Source: Candidatus Woesearchaeota archaeon
Lineage (GTDB): Archaea > Nanoarchaeota > Nanoarchaeia > Woesearchaeales > JAGVZT01
Direction: 5' to 3'
Length of the DNA: 16,879 bases
Assembly (NCBI GenBank): GCA_017608295.1
Contig: JAFCGF010000048.1
Span: forward strand, 1 to 16,879
In this document: in pieces, positions 7,764 through 14,464 of the stretch
Layout: each line of letters begins with the position of its first letter
How positions within the stretch are numbered: position 1 is the stretch's first letter
The notes under the pieces: model-generated
What the model was told of the DNA's origin: nothing
What the model saw: only the letters and a program-made list of their open reading frames with translations
Database searches by the model: none
Position numbers and translations under genes: made by a program

Positions 7764-8496
7764 ATGGGAAAATCTTTAACCCATATCTTTTAGTTCCTCT
7801 TTTGTAAAACTTTGGTTGAAAAAGATCAAAAGCTGGATTTGCTCTTTTGGGATCTAGTGCATACCTGGCAATTGGATACGCTATAAGATCAGATAATTGA
7901 AGGCCATTAATATTTTGAAGTTTATCTCTAAAATGAATTCTTATATTGTGAGCTTTAAGTCTTTCTGGAGTTATATAGAAAGTCCCAACATTGCAAATTC
8001 TAACCAAGTGTTCTCTTAATTTGTCGTCTTCTTTTCTCCCTCTTTTTTCTATTATTATATGTAGGTCTCTATTTGCTTTGTTTCTTGAATCAAAATAAAA
8101 AACTGATCTTTCAATTATAAAGGAAAGAGCTATTTCATATACATCATTTTTTAATTTACCGTATTTTCTAATAAACTTTTCTTTATGGATGACCGATGAT
8201 ATTATCACATAATCTGATGAGCTAACAACCTCATCTAAAGCAGAATAAAATTTTTGTTTTATAGTATTATTAAATAATATTTTAAACTCTTTTTCACATT
8301 TTCTTATATCTCTTGAATGAAAGATAACTTTCTTATTTCCCCAGATATCTTTTTTGATTTTATCAAATTCTTTATCAAGAGCATCATGGTTAGAATCAGA
8401 AATAATTATTCCACATAATACAAAAACGGGGAAAGTCACATCAATATTTGATAGACCATGATCACCAGATTCATCAAGAAAAAGAAAGTATCTCAT
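7762..8496 (-). CDS. DUF3800 domain protein
   Basis: A 244-aa protein with the DUF3800 hallmarks. The N-terminal LFLDESGDHG (D8, E9, S10, D12) is the family's signature acidic strand and resembles an RNase H-like active site. FHSRDIRK follows at 59-66, HIIIEKRGRK at 146-155, and the C-terminal GLQLSDLIAYPIAR (198-211) has the second conserved acid, D203. These acids are as expected for a metal-dependent nuclease-like fold, but the activity of the family is not proven. DUF3800 genes are frequent passengers of phages, plasmids and defence-rich islands. It is convergent with the small RNA and transcribed apart from the GIY-YIG gene (128-bp gap). Confidence 0.88.
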   Translation of the reverse strand: MRYFLFLDESGDHGLSNIDVTFPVFVLCGIIISDSNHDALDKEFDKIKKDIWGNKKVIFHSRDIRKCEKEFKILFNNTIKQKFYSALDEVVSSSDYVIISSVIHKEKFIRKYGKLKNDVYEIALSFIIERSVFYFDSRNKANRDLHIIIEKRGRKEDDKLREHLVRICNVGTFYITPERLKAHNIRIHFRDKLQNINGLQLSDLIAYPIARYALDPKRANPAFDLFQPKFYKRGTKRYGLKIFP

Positions 8497-8624
8497 GTTA
8501 TCTAGATATTTCTGTCAACTAATATCAAAATCTCAATTATACATTAGATTTTTGATTGAATTAGGACATTAACAGTTATCACAATTATTGAAAGTATTAG
8601 AAAAATCAATTCAATCAGAGGTAC

Positions 8625-8924
8625 CTATTTGCCTTTTATGTTGTACTTTGGTTTAGTTCTTTTAATTATTCTCTTTTCACTTTTTCCTGCATCATCAATC
8701 TTAGGTTTTTGTTCAATCTTAACTTTATATCCGCCTGGAATTGGATCTGGGCCACCACTTAAATGATCCTTGATTCTTTGTTTAACCCTACCTTTTTTGG
8801 CAATCCCTGTATAAATGTTTTGATCAGATTTGTTAATTATCTTATATACAACTGGCATATTATTAGGTAGTTTTTCAATATCACTTTTATTTAATCTTAC
8901 TGTTGTACGTTTTCGTTTTACCAT
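8625..8924 (-). CDS. Small GIY-YIG nuclease-like protein
   Basis: A 99-aa basic protein that is essentially one GIY-YIG domain. PVVYKII (24-30) fills the GIY strand, NIYTGIA (36-42) the YIG strand, and GRVKQRIKDHL (45-55) gives the conserved Arg (R46) on the following helix. E83 followed by KPKYN (91-95) corresponds to the metal-binding Glu and the terminal PxYN motif. The first signature reads VYK rather than GIY, and such changes are tolerated in the family. No separate DNA-binding domain is present, so the target is unclear; it could be a homing-type or mobile-element nuclease, or a repair-type one. It is transcribed leftward, away from element A. Confidence 0.75.
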   Translation of the reverse strand: MVKRKRTTVRLNKSDIEKLPNNMPVVYKIINKSDQNIYTGIAKKGRVKQRIKDHLSGGPDPIPGGYKVKIEQKPKIDDAGKSEKRIIKRTKPKYNIKGK

Positions 8925-9007
8925 GGCTTTTTAATATTATCATGATTTGAATAATTGTTATTTATAAATTTACTCCAACTAATCAATAAATCCAAAATCA
9001 TGTTTTG

Positions 9008-9168
9008 CGGTATAGGGGAGTTACTACTCTCATCAAGTCCTGCAAATCAAGGATTAGTCATAAGCAAGGGGTCCCCTACACCGTTAGATAGGATTAACAA
9101 CGGTTATCCGGGTTTGATGATTATTGGTATATCGCGGAAAACCTTACCCAAGACGTCCCCTACACCGT
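9008..9168. repeat. 161-bp structured element A
   Basis: Bounded by CGGTATAGGGGA (9008-9019, inverted orientation) and GTCCCCTACACCGT (9155-9168), with a second direct copy at 9071-9084. Start-to-start distances are 63 and 84 bp. Conserved inner blocks shared with element B are TCCTGCA, GGATTA, GGTTATC, GGTTT and GATTATT. As minus-strand RNA or single-stranded DNA, the CCCCTATACC arm can pair with either of the two GGTGTAGGGG copies using one G-U wobble, so two exclusive foldings are possible. It lies upstream of the GIY-YIG gene and left of the regulator cassette. The function is unknown; a protein-binding site array, origin or recombination site are all possible. Confidence 0.8.
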
Positions 9169-9278
9169 GAATGTGGATTAAGCAACCAGGCTGGGTTTTA
9201 GTAACCTAATCCTCTTTATCGTACGTAGCCCTCATCCCAGTTGAAAAGGCAGATGGTATCCTAGGTAAAAAGAAAAGT

Positions 9279-9305
9279 GAAATAAAAAATAGGATACATT
9301 TATAT
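9279..9305. repeat. Solo L motif of the dispersed repeat
   Basis: GAAATAAAAAATAGGATACA plus the following TTTATAT matches the L motif of copies 1, 3 and 4 with one or two changes. No P or T follows. It sits ~60 bp upstream of the 123-aa gene start. The rest of 9169-9366 shows no gene. Confidence 0.55.
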
Positions 9306-9366
9306 GACATTCTTCATTCGTAGGAATGATTATTGCTTTAGGTATTATGAATACAATCTTTAGAGT

Positions 9367-9738
9367 ATGAATCATATTAAGAATAAGCGTATCGTCTTCG
9401 GTTTAATTATCTTGTTCTTTTTTTTTGTGTTTTTGATGGCAAACAAAGAGGATAGTCAATTCGAGTACCCTGGGACCTGCACCCATCCACAATCTCAATC
9501 ACTCAAATCTTCGTTCAATAGTGTGCAATCCTATTCACCATCCTATCCCCAATCCAACTTCAGCAGGCATGAAATCCTCCAAAAGAAAGTGAAAGGATAT
9601 CGTGAACAAACATACTGGGGATCTGAGCACCCTACCCATGAGAAAACTCGTTACATGAATGATGATGAGTTTGGCTGTTATATTAACGAAGAAATAGAGT
9701 TAAAGGATGCTGATGTTTATTGGGGAGCTGAATACTGA
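9367..9738 (+). CDS. Membrane-anchored hypothetical protein, 123 aa
   Basis: Not recognised. The N-terminus MNHIKNKR is followed by a strongly hydrophobic run at ~9-24 (IVFGLIILFFFFVFLM) and then charged residues, as in an uncleaved signal anchor. The remainder should lie outside the cytoplasmic membrane. It is rich in Ser, Pro and Gln (35-65), with a basic stretch RHEILQKKVKGYREQ and two related aromatic motifs, TYWGSEH and VYWGAEY, the second at the C-terminus. There are two Cys residues after the anchor. It belongs to the small cassette between elements A and B, on the same strand as the controller-like gene, with the 59-aa gene on the opposite strand between them. Confidence 0.65.
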   Translation: MNHIKNKRIVFGLIILFFFFVFLMANKEDSQFEYPGTCTHPQSQSLKSSFNSVQSYSPSYPQSNFSRHEILQKKVKGYREQTYWGSEHPTHEKTRYMNDDEFGCYINEEIELKDADVYWGAEY

Positions 9739-9780
9739 TAGTAGCAGTAAAAAGATGCCGTTTAAACTGATTTTAAGTCT

Positions 9781-9833
9781 GCTAGTGCATTATTTAAGCA
9801 TTACTATATAGATGCTTGCTTTGAAGAACTAGC
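9781..9833. terminator. Nested stem-loops between convergent genes
   Basis: The outer arms GCTAGT (9781-9786) and ACTAGC (9828-9833) are perfectly complementary. The inner arms AAGCAT (9796-9801) and ATGCTT (9812-9817) are also perfect. The structure lies exactly between the 3' ends of the plus-strand 123-aa gene and the minus-strand 59-aa gene. No T-run follows on either strand, so termination is only a guess. Confidence 0.35.
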
Positions 9834-9838
9834 GACTC

Positions 9839-10018
9839 TCAAATTTCACCTTTTATTATCATTATGATAGTACCTATTATTATCATAACGACGAATACAA
9901 TTGCACAACCCATAGTAGTCCTATCAATCTCATCTCTCCCTCGTTGATAATAGAAAGCTCTCTTTTGATCTTCTTTTTCAATTTCTTTCCAAAGTTCTTT
10001 TTCCTCATTTTTGTTCAT
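9839..10018 (-). CDS. Small single-TM protein, 59 aa
   Basis: The open frame begins with ATG at 10016-10018 and ends with TGA at 9839-9841. It has a highly charged N-terminus (MNKNEEKELWKEIEKEDQKR), a region with RGRDEID, and one membrane segment at ~37-55 (GCAIVFVVMIIIGTIIMII) ending KGEI. It is therefore probably a bitopic inner-membrane peptide with a cytoplasmic charged helix. It is divergent from the controller-like gene, with the C-box in the 126 bp between them, so it is a likely target of that regulator. No known family was recognised. A phage-like membrane protein, a small toxin or an exclusion factor are possibilities, but nothing proves one. Confidence 0.6.
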   Translation of the reverse strand: MNKNEEKELWKEIEKEDQKRAFYYQRGRDEIDRTTMGCAIVFVVMIIIGTIIMIIKGEI

Positions 10019-10078
10019 GACCTTATACCTAATTTTATATTGGAGGAAACAATTACATAATAAATTTAATCAATAATT

Positions 10079-10092
10079 CGGACTATAGTCCG
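10079..10092. promoter_or_regulatory. C-box operator (perfect 14-bp palindrome)
   Basis: CGGACTATAGTCCG is a perfect palindrome and continues TGG. The core GACTATAGTCCGTG matches the C-box of restriction-modification controller proteins (GACTnnnAGTC followed by CCGTG), as I recall the published consensus. A possible weak partner half-box follows at once (GATTCGGCTA, 10095-10104). A -7-like TATTTTTT lies at 10103-10110, which places the palindrome over the usual -33 position, as expected for a site where a regulator replaces or blocks sigma contact. It sits between the divergent 59-aa gene and the controller gene. Confidence 0.75.
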
Positions 10093-10128
10093 TGGATTCG
10101 GCTATTTTTTCTGAGTTCCTTTACTGCA

Positions 10129-10140
10129 GACTAATGTCCG
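10129..10140. promoter_or_regulatory. Second C-box-like site at the start codon
   Basis: GACTAATGTCCG resembles the palindrome at 10079 (GACTATAGTCCG) with changes at the centre. It ends four bases before the ATG at 10145, so binding here would block the message start. It suggests autorepression at high regulator levels. Confidence 0.5.
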
Positions 10141-10144
10141 AATC

Positions 10145-10366
10145 ATGCTTTCCGAAGTATTTGGAAAAACATTAAATAAGTTAAGAATAGAAGCAGATTT
10201 CACTCAAGAAAAACTGGCTGAGTTGTCTGGTTATGATCGGACTTATATATCACTTCTTGAAAGGGGTCTAAGACAGCCTACAATCACTACAATATTTAAT
10301 CTGTCTAAGCCCCTGGGTATTCCACCTCATCAATTAATTAAAACTGTAGAGGAAGCTTTAAAATAA
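10145..10366 (+). CDS. Xre-family, controller (C protein)-like regulator
   Basis: A 73-aa protein made of one helix-turn-helix domain. Residues 19-46 hold FTQEKLAELSGYDRTYIS and then LLERGLRQPT. The DRTYIS recognition-helix motif and the ~75-aa length match controller proteins such as C.Esp1396I. The start is set by the ATG just after the second operator. There is no Shine-Dalgarno sequence, which is normal for this phylum and for leaderless C genes. The upstream C-box supports this identification over a generic Xre repressor. No restriction enzyme or methylase gene is in the window, so it is an orphan controller; here it probably times or represses the cassette and possibly the element's replication genes. 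It is followed by element B and a probable terminator. Confidence 0.85.
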   Translation: MLSEVFGKTLNKLRIEADFTQEKLAELSGYDRTYISLLERGLRQPTITTIFNLSKPLGIPPHQLIKTVEEALK

Positions 10367-10378
10367 ACTCCGTTTTAT

Positions 10379-10539
10379 CGGTATAGGGGACTTGTCCTTG
10401 TTTGAAAATCCTGCAGAACCGAGCCTAACACTAGGTACATGGTCCCCCAGACCGTTTTGGGGATTAGCTAAGGTTATCTAGGTTTAACGATTATTCCGCT
10501 AATCCCTGATTAATCCGAGTCATCAGTCCCCCAGACCGT
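10379..10539. repeat. 161-bp structured element B
   Basis: The same architecture and length as element A: CGGTATAGGGGA (10379-10390), then GTCCCCCAGACCGT at 10442-10455 and 10526-10539, again 63 and 84 bp apart. The direct-repeat pair has changed together (TACACC in A, CAGACC in B in both copies). The inner blocks TCCTGCA, GGATTA, GGTTATC, GGTTT and GATTATT are conserved. B also contains a perfect 9-bp inverted repeat, GGGATTAGC (10460-10468) with GCTAATCCC. It lies 12 bp downstream of the controller gene and ~110 bp beyond the end of the replication operon. Confidence 0.8.
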
Positions 10540-10602
10540 CATAAACAAGAATATTAAGTAAAGTAAGACCGGATTCTATTATAAGCAGGACCGTAAGCCG
10601 GA

Positions 10603-10632
10603 AGAGTCCTCTTATTTAAAGGACTTTGTTTT
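10603..10632 (+). terminator. Probable intrinsic terminator after regulator and element B
   Basis: The stem AAGTCC-like 10603-10609 pairs with GGACTTT (10621-10627), giving five Watson-Crick pairs AGTCC/GGACT plus a G-U and an A-T. A 9-11 nt A/T loop and TTTGTTTT follow. It is modest in strength and would separate plus-strand transcripts from the convergent operon ending at 10651. Confidence 0.45.
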
Positions 10633-10650
10633 GACTATAATTAATCATTT

Positions 10651-10983
10651 TCAGGTATCTTCAGGAGCAATATCTAGGACCAACTGAGTAATGTCCCCTC
10701 TTTTCTCCTCTACTTGATACCCACCCTTAATCTTATATATGTAGAAATCAAAGTATTCTCCATTATAAATAATCTTAAGATCAAGGTCTATTTTCTCTAA
10801 CTCGCCCAATTTCGATCCTGATAATGCATTACGAAGTCTATCTGTGTCATCTCTTGAGAAGGACGGATTAATATCCAAAGGATTAGTTACTAGATCCCAG
10901 ATGAGTTCAAAAATGGCCGTTGCTTCATTTAGTGGAATTCCACTATGATCAACGCACATTAAAGCGAATGAATTTTCTTTCAT
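10651..10983 (-). CDS. Small acidic hypothetical protein, 110 aa
   Basis: Not recognised. It is a soluble acidic protein with no membrane segment. The N-terminal half appears helical (NEATAIFELIWDLV) and contains FSRDDTDRLRNAL. The C-terminal half has alternating hydrophobic residues suggesting a beta sheet (LDLKIIYNGEYFDFYIYKIK). It is the last gene of the integrase-to-replication operon, 33 bp after the replication initiator, so a helper role in replication is plausible from position only. Single-stranded-DNA-binding partners are often encoded beside gene II-type initiators, but no such fold can be claimed here. Confidence 0.6.
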   Translation of the reverse strand: MKENSFALMCVDHSGIPLNEATAIFELIWDLVTNPLDINPSFSRDDTDRLRNALSGSKLGELEKIDLDLKIIYNGEYFDFYIYKIKGGYQVEEKRGDITQLVLDIAPEDT

Positions 10984-11016
10984 AATTTTTAAATTTTAGT
11001 TTAACATATAATTGAT

Positions 11017-11991
11017 TTACAATAGAATGCCGTATAAAGCACCTAATTTTGCTTCTAGTTCACGCTTGATGCTTATACTATGCAGATTATTATATTGACT
11101 AGTTAGTTCTCTTATACTTCTTTTAAGATTGCTTCTTTTTTGACCGGGATCTTCAACATCGTAATCAATAGAATCGATAAGATTGAAGGTCTCATTCAGG
11201 CCATATTCCCGGAGGCCGATCAGGGCCAAGAAATTCTTAAGCCAGCCATTACGAGAAACAAGAATCTTAGAAGGAATTTCAATATCAACGATATTAACCT
11301 TATTGAACGTGGCTACTAAGACCTCATAGAGATAATTGAAAGTCTCAGAAGTACATACATCTATAAAAGTCAGGTTCTTCAAACGAGGTATAATACTGTG
11401 TCCCCTCAGAGACTTAACTTCATATCTGAGAATATTTATTTCTTTAATAAAGTCGGGAATAGTGGAAAGGGCCTGACGGGATTTTTTATCCTTCTGCATT
11501 TCAAGAATCTTATCATAGAAGGTTATCTCTTTTGTGTTGGATTTGATTCGAAATGACACGCTTTCTCGGCCCTCTACAACTCGCTTATGTCTGGGGAATT
11601 CCTGAATTGCCTTCATATAAACAGAAACAGGATACTTAACAAGAAAATTAACACCAAAATCAATTCTAGTAATCTTAGCATCATCAAGAGGTATTTCAAG
11701 GATATCAGATAGGGAATTCAGGACTAATTCAACATCAGACGGGGAACAAGAGGCTAGGTTATTCCCATACAGGAATTTAGGGATACTCCCCTCAAAGGAT
11801 ATTCTGTTTATGGATTTATCTAACAGGGAATAACGGATGGAGATTTTAAAGTTATTCAGTGATCCCTTTACGAACCCCATACCATTATTGGTATCCTTTA
11901 GGATTTTGGATCCTTCGAGGTTTATGATGAAGTGATCAAGGGATTGGGTATTCCCCTCTAGGTCTTGGTATCCTTTTATTGTGTCTATCAT
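11017..11991 (-). CDS. Phage/plasmid replication initiator, gene II/X family
   Basis: A 324-aa protein with the typical order of motifs of filamentous-phage-type (gene II/X) rolling-circle initiators: MIDTIKGY start, RISFEGSIPKFLYGNN (63-78), KITRIDFGVNFLVKYPVS (106-123), a FYDKILEMQ segment (158-166) and ILRYEVKSLRG (187-197). By family it would nick the plus strand at an origin and start rolling-circle replication. The candidate catalytic Tyr may be Y159, but I cannot prove that. It lies mid-operon, 47 bp after the basic protein gene and 33 bp before the acidic protein gene. Together with an integrase and a small regulator it suggests an integrating ssDNA phage satellite or small mobilisable element. 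No Zot-like ATPase or coat gene is present. Confidence 0.8.
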   Translation of the reverse strand: MIDTIKGYQDLEGNTQSLDHFIINLEGSKILKDTNNGMGFVKGSLNNFKISIRYSLLDKSINRISFEGSIPKFLYGNNLASCSPSDVELVLNSLSDILEIPLDDAKITRIDFGVNFLVKYPVSVYMKAIQEFPRHKRVVEGRESVSFRIKSNTKEITFYDKILEMQKDKKSRQALSTIPDFIKEINILRYEVKSLRGHSIIPRLKNLTFIDVCTSETFNYLYEVLVATFNKVNIVDIEIPSKILVSRNGWLKNFLALIGLREYGLNETFNLIDSIDYDVEDPGQKRSNLKRSIRELTSQYNNLHSISIKRELEAKLGALYGILL

Positions 11992-12038
11992 TTTCTCTTG
12001 ATTTATATGATAATCTTATATTAGAACTAGTTATTATA

Positions 12039-12491
12039 TCATTGCATCTTGCGCCCATTTATAATATCCCTGATTGGATCATTGAAGTTTCCATCAACAA
12101 AGCACTGAAACAAGATCTGTGGAAAAACACGGGGGCCTTTTACGAAGACTAGGTATAAGGTTGGCTTTCTTCTATTGGACTGTCGCACAAAGAAGTACTG
12201 ATCCTTAAATTTCCCACATCCGTATTTTGGAGCTTGAAATGAAAAAAAGATTTCTAAGCTAATTCCGCTGGAATCGGTCAAATCATAAATAATCCCTGCA
12301 TTAGTCTCACGTTGTAGACGCAGGACACATGGATCTGAGAGTTTTATACTCCCTCTGCGATGGCGTTTCTTAACGGTATGAAATACGGAATCTGATCCCG
12401 GAATAGCCCTCAGCTTGTAGAAGGTATGGATCAGTTTGCTGAACTGGAAATTGGGTTTACTGGATTTTGGTAATCTTCCGAAGGGTATCAT
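12039..12491 (-). CDS. Small basic hypothetical protein, 150 aa
   Basis: Not recognised. The N-terminal half is very basic (FHTVKKRHRRGSIKLSD at ~57-73), which suggests nucleic-acid binding. A hydrophobic beta-rich part follows (GISLEIFFSFQAP, PTLYLVFVKGPRVFPQILFQ). No known motif or membrane segment is seen. It is encoded between the integrase accessory gene and the replication initiator, 47 bp upstream of the latter, in the same direction. The start follows an A/T-rich leader without a Shine-Dalgarno sequence. Its place suggests a role in replication or its control, but the sequence does not show one. Confidence 0.6.
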   Translation of the reverse strand: MIPFGRLPKSSKPNFQFSKLIHTFYKLRAIPGSDSVFHTVKKRHRRGSIKLSDPCVLRLQRETNAGIIYDLTDSSGISLEIFFSFQAPKYGCGKFKDQYFFVRQSNRRKPTLYLVFVKGPRVFPQILFQCFVDGNFNDPIRDIINGRKMQ

Positions 12492-12546
12492 TGCACATGT
12501 TTATTTTTATGCAATGATAGGAAGGGTAATTAAGGTAAGAATTTAT

Positions 12547-13338
12547 TTAAGTTTCTTTAATTTCTAAAGTCAGTATATCAATATAATTCTGAGGCTGTCC
12601 TTTATCATCATTACCTGAATCACTGAATTTGGACGATAATGAATCAGGATTTAATGGTTTACCTTCAGGATTTGAAAAATGACTGGAAATAAGAATAATC
12701 TTTTCCTTTTTATGCTTTAGAGGATTAATCACTATTGCATTGTGAAAAAGAAGTTTAAAAAGATATACAATATTGTTTTGATATCCTTTCCAAGGTATCA
12801 AACTAGTCTGATCTTGGGTTGGCATAAAATGGGGTTTAAACTCATCAATTAAAACTGTTATTTTTCCCCAGCTAATTAAAAAATCATGTAATGATTCTAT
12901 GATTTTAATTTGTTGATCCTCATTTCCAATAAGTTGAATATAACTATAAGGATTATCTATTCCTTTTGAAAAATTATATTCTAGATGCTTTGTAATAGTC
13001 TTTGACAAATATCTATCTTGATTTTTTGTTCTTTCTTGATATTTAATAAGTTTTCTATCAATAACAGATTTGATCTTAACACATTCCTGAAGCATTTCAT
13101 TTATCCTATTTGAGCTGATTTCATATTCAATGAGTAGATTAATAACCTCCTTCAGATTATTTGCTAATTCAATCCAATAGAAATAATAATTCCAGTCATC
13201 AATCAGATAATATCCTTCATCATCATGGATTCCTTCAAATATTTCCTCTTTCATAAAAATTAAAATATGATAATCAACTTTATCAATAGCCATTTCTTTT
13301 AATCTGGCTATTTTCTTATTAACCCATGCAAGATCCAT
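12547..13338 (-). CDS. Integrase-linked accessory protein, possibly RteC-like
   Basis: A 263-aa, mostly helical soluble protein, 35 bp downstream of the integrase. The N-terminal half has long charged and aromatic helices (LKEVINLLIEYEISSNRINE, KIKSVIDRKLIKYQER). The C-terminal part has LIPWKGYQNNIVYLFKLLF (~180-198), then LNPDSLSSKFSD (~227-238). An I-x-W-x-G start followed by an L..LF..L helix and a terminal 'L..S(L/F)...F' segment resembles the C-terminal region of RteC-type proteins that accompany Bacteroidota mobile elements. The similarity is judged by eye and is weak. It may regulate excision or be a structural helper. Confidence 0.6.
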   Translation of the reverse strand: MDLAWVNKKIARLKEMAIDKVDYHILIFMKEEIFEGIHDDEGYYLIDDWNYYFYWIELANNLKEVINLLIEYEISSNRINEMLQECVKIKSVIDRKLIKYQERTKNQDRYLSKTITKHLEYNFSKGIDNPYSYIQLIGNEDQQIKIIESLHDFLISWGKITVLIDEFKPHFMPTQDQTSLIPWKGYQNNIVYLFKLLFHNAIVINPLKHKKEKIILISSHFSNPEGKPLNPDSLSSKFSDSGNDDKGQPQNYIDILTLEIKET

Positions 13339-13373
13339 GTCAATAGAATATTAGTACCTAACTAAGTTACAAA

Positions 13374-14462
13374 TTAAACCTGAATAGAGGGGAGTTTCAT
13401 TACAGCAGAATATTTGGAGTCATCAATAACCTTTGCGTAAACCTGGGTGGTCTTTATATCACAGTGTCCTAAAAGTTCTTTAACTGTCATGAGATTTGCA
13501 CCACTTGCCAAAAGCAAAACTGCATTGGTATGACGTGCACTATGGAATGTTATTTTTTTGCTGATTTTAGCTGTTTCTAGCAATTTTCTAAGTATACGAT
13601 TGATACTTCTATTATGCAGTAGCAATTGAAAAACTAGAGCATCTTTTTCAGGTCTATCCCCGATGATTTTTAAGGCCGTTTCGTTAAGTGGAATGTGATT
13701 AATCTTTCCTGTTTTGGATTGAATGATATGAACTGCATATGTGATCCCATTTCCGTTATAATTAACTTCTTTGATTTGGCTCCATTTGAGTTTACGAATA
13801 TCCCCAAACCGCAAACCAGTAAAACACGAAAATAAAAAAGCCTTCTTAACTTCATTCTGATAAAAAGGAGTATCCGCAATCTTCTGTATCTCATCAATGA
13901 TTAAGAACTCCTTTTCCTTTTGAGGAACCTTAATTGATTTAACTGAATCTGCCGGACTTTGAGCCAGTATCCTATCCCTGACACTTTCATTCAAAGCACA
14001 TTTTATCTTGGCAAAATATGTAGATGAAGAAGAAGGAGAAACACTATTCAATAGGAGAGTAACAAATCCCTCAAGCCAATTCTTATCTATATTGGCAAAT
14101 GGAACATTCCCTTTTGTGTATTGAAGTAGGTATTTGTATGCATTGAGCCAGACCGTCTTTGAGTTCCCCAATCTCTTGTTCATTTGGACTTCAAAGTACT
14201 CAACAAAATTCTGTTTTTGCTTATCCTTGGATGGGAATCCAAATTCCTCGTTCGTAAGCTCAATCATACGCTTGGCCTTTATGTTTTCAGCCAATTTGAG
14301 TTTATCCTGACGATAGGTCTTGTCATCTTGAGGCTCAAGGTATATCCCAAGGAACTCTTTTTTGCGTTTCCTCTTTGCATAATAAATGTCTAAATACAGG
14401 CTATACCTGGGTTTCCCTGATCCCTTCCTTCTTAATTTCCTTTTCCTGAGATGCACTTTCAT
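13374..14462 (-). CDS. Tyrosine recombinase / integrase, 362 aa
   Basis: A complete site-specific integrase. It has a basic arm-binding-like N-terminus (LRKRKLRRKGSGKPRYSLYL), a SAM-like core-binding region (~85-175) and the full catalytic set: R218 in FTGLRFGDIRKLKW, K250 in IQSKTGKINHIPL, H307 and R310 in HSARHTNAVLLLASG, H333 in LLGHCDIKTTQ, and the nucleophile Y342. By family it would integrate and excise the surrounding element through a covalent phosphotyrosine step. It is the first gene of a tightly spaced minus-strand operon (gaps 35, 55, 47, 33 bp) reaching the replication initiator. The start codon is abutted by a CCTAAA-C-TTTAGG palindrome, which suggests self-regulation. Nothing appears broken. 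Confidence 0.95.
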   Translation of the reverse strand: MKVHLRKRKLRRKGSGKPRYSLYLDIYYAKRKRKKEFLGIYLEPQDDKTYRQDKLKLAENIKAKRMIELTNEEFGFPSKDKQKQNFVEYFEVQMNKRLGNSKTVWLNAYKYLLQYTKGNVPFANIDKNWLEGFVTLLLNSVSPSSSSTYFAKIKCALNESVRDRILAQSPADSVKSIKVPQKEKEFLIIDEIQKIADTPFYQNEVKKAFLFSCFTGLRFGDIRKLKWSQIKEVNYNGNGITYAVHIIQSKTGKINHIPLNETALKIIGDRPEKDALVFQLLLHNRSINRILRKLLETAKISKKITFHSARHTNAVLLLASGANLMTVKELLGHCDIKTTQVYAKVIDDSKYSAVMKLPSIQV

Positions 14463-14464
14463 AC

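Noticed and set aside
9071..9090. Integron attC site suggested by ACCGTTAGAT resembling GTTRRRY
   Set aside because: No matching RYYYAAC arm at the other end, a different internal layout, and no IntI-type integrase or cassette platform.
10145..10366. Intact restriction-modification system
   Set aside because: Only the controller-like gene is present; GIY-YIG and DUF3800 proteins are not convincing as its restriction partner and no methylase motif was seen.
9008..10539. Retron non-coding RNA
   Set aside because: No reverse transcriptase in the window, and the element occurs twice as a repeat rather than beside one enzyme gene.
9367..14462. Complete filamentous prophage
   Set aside because: No Zot/pI-type ATPase, major coat or secretin gene; only the initiator and a regulator resemble phage parts.
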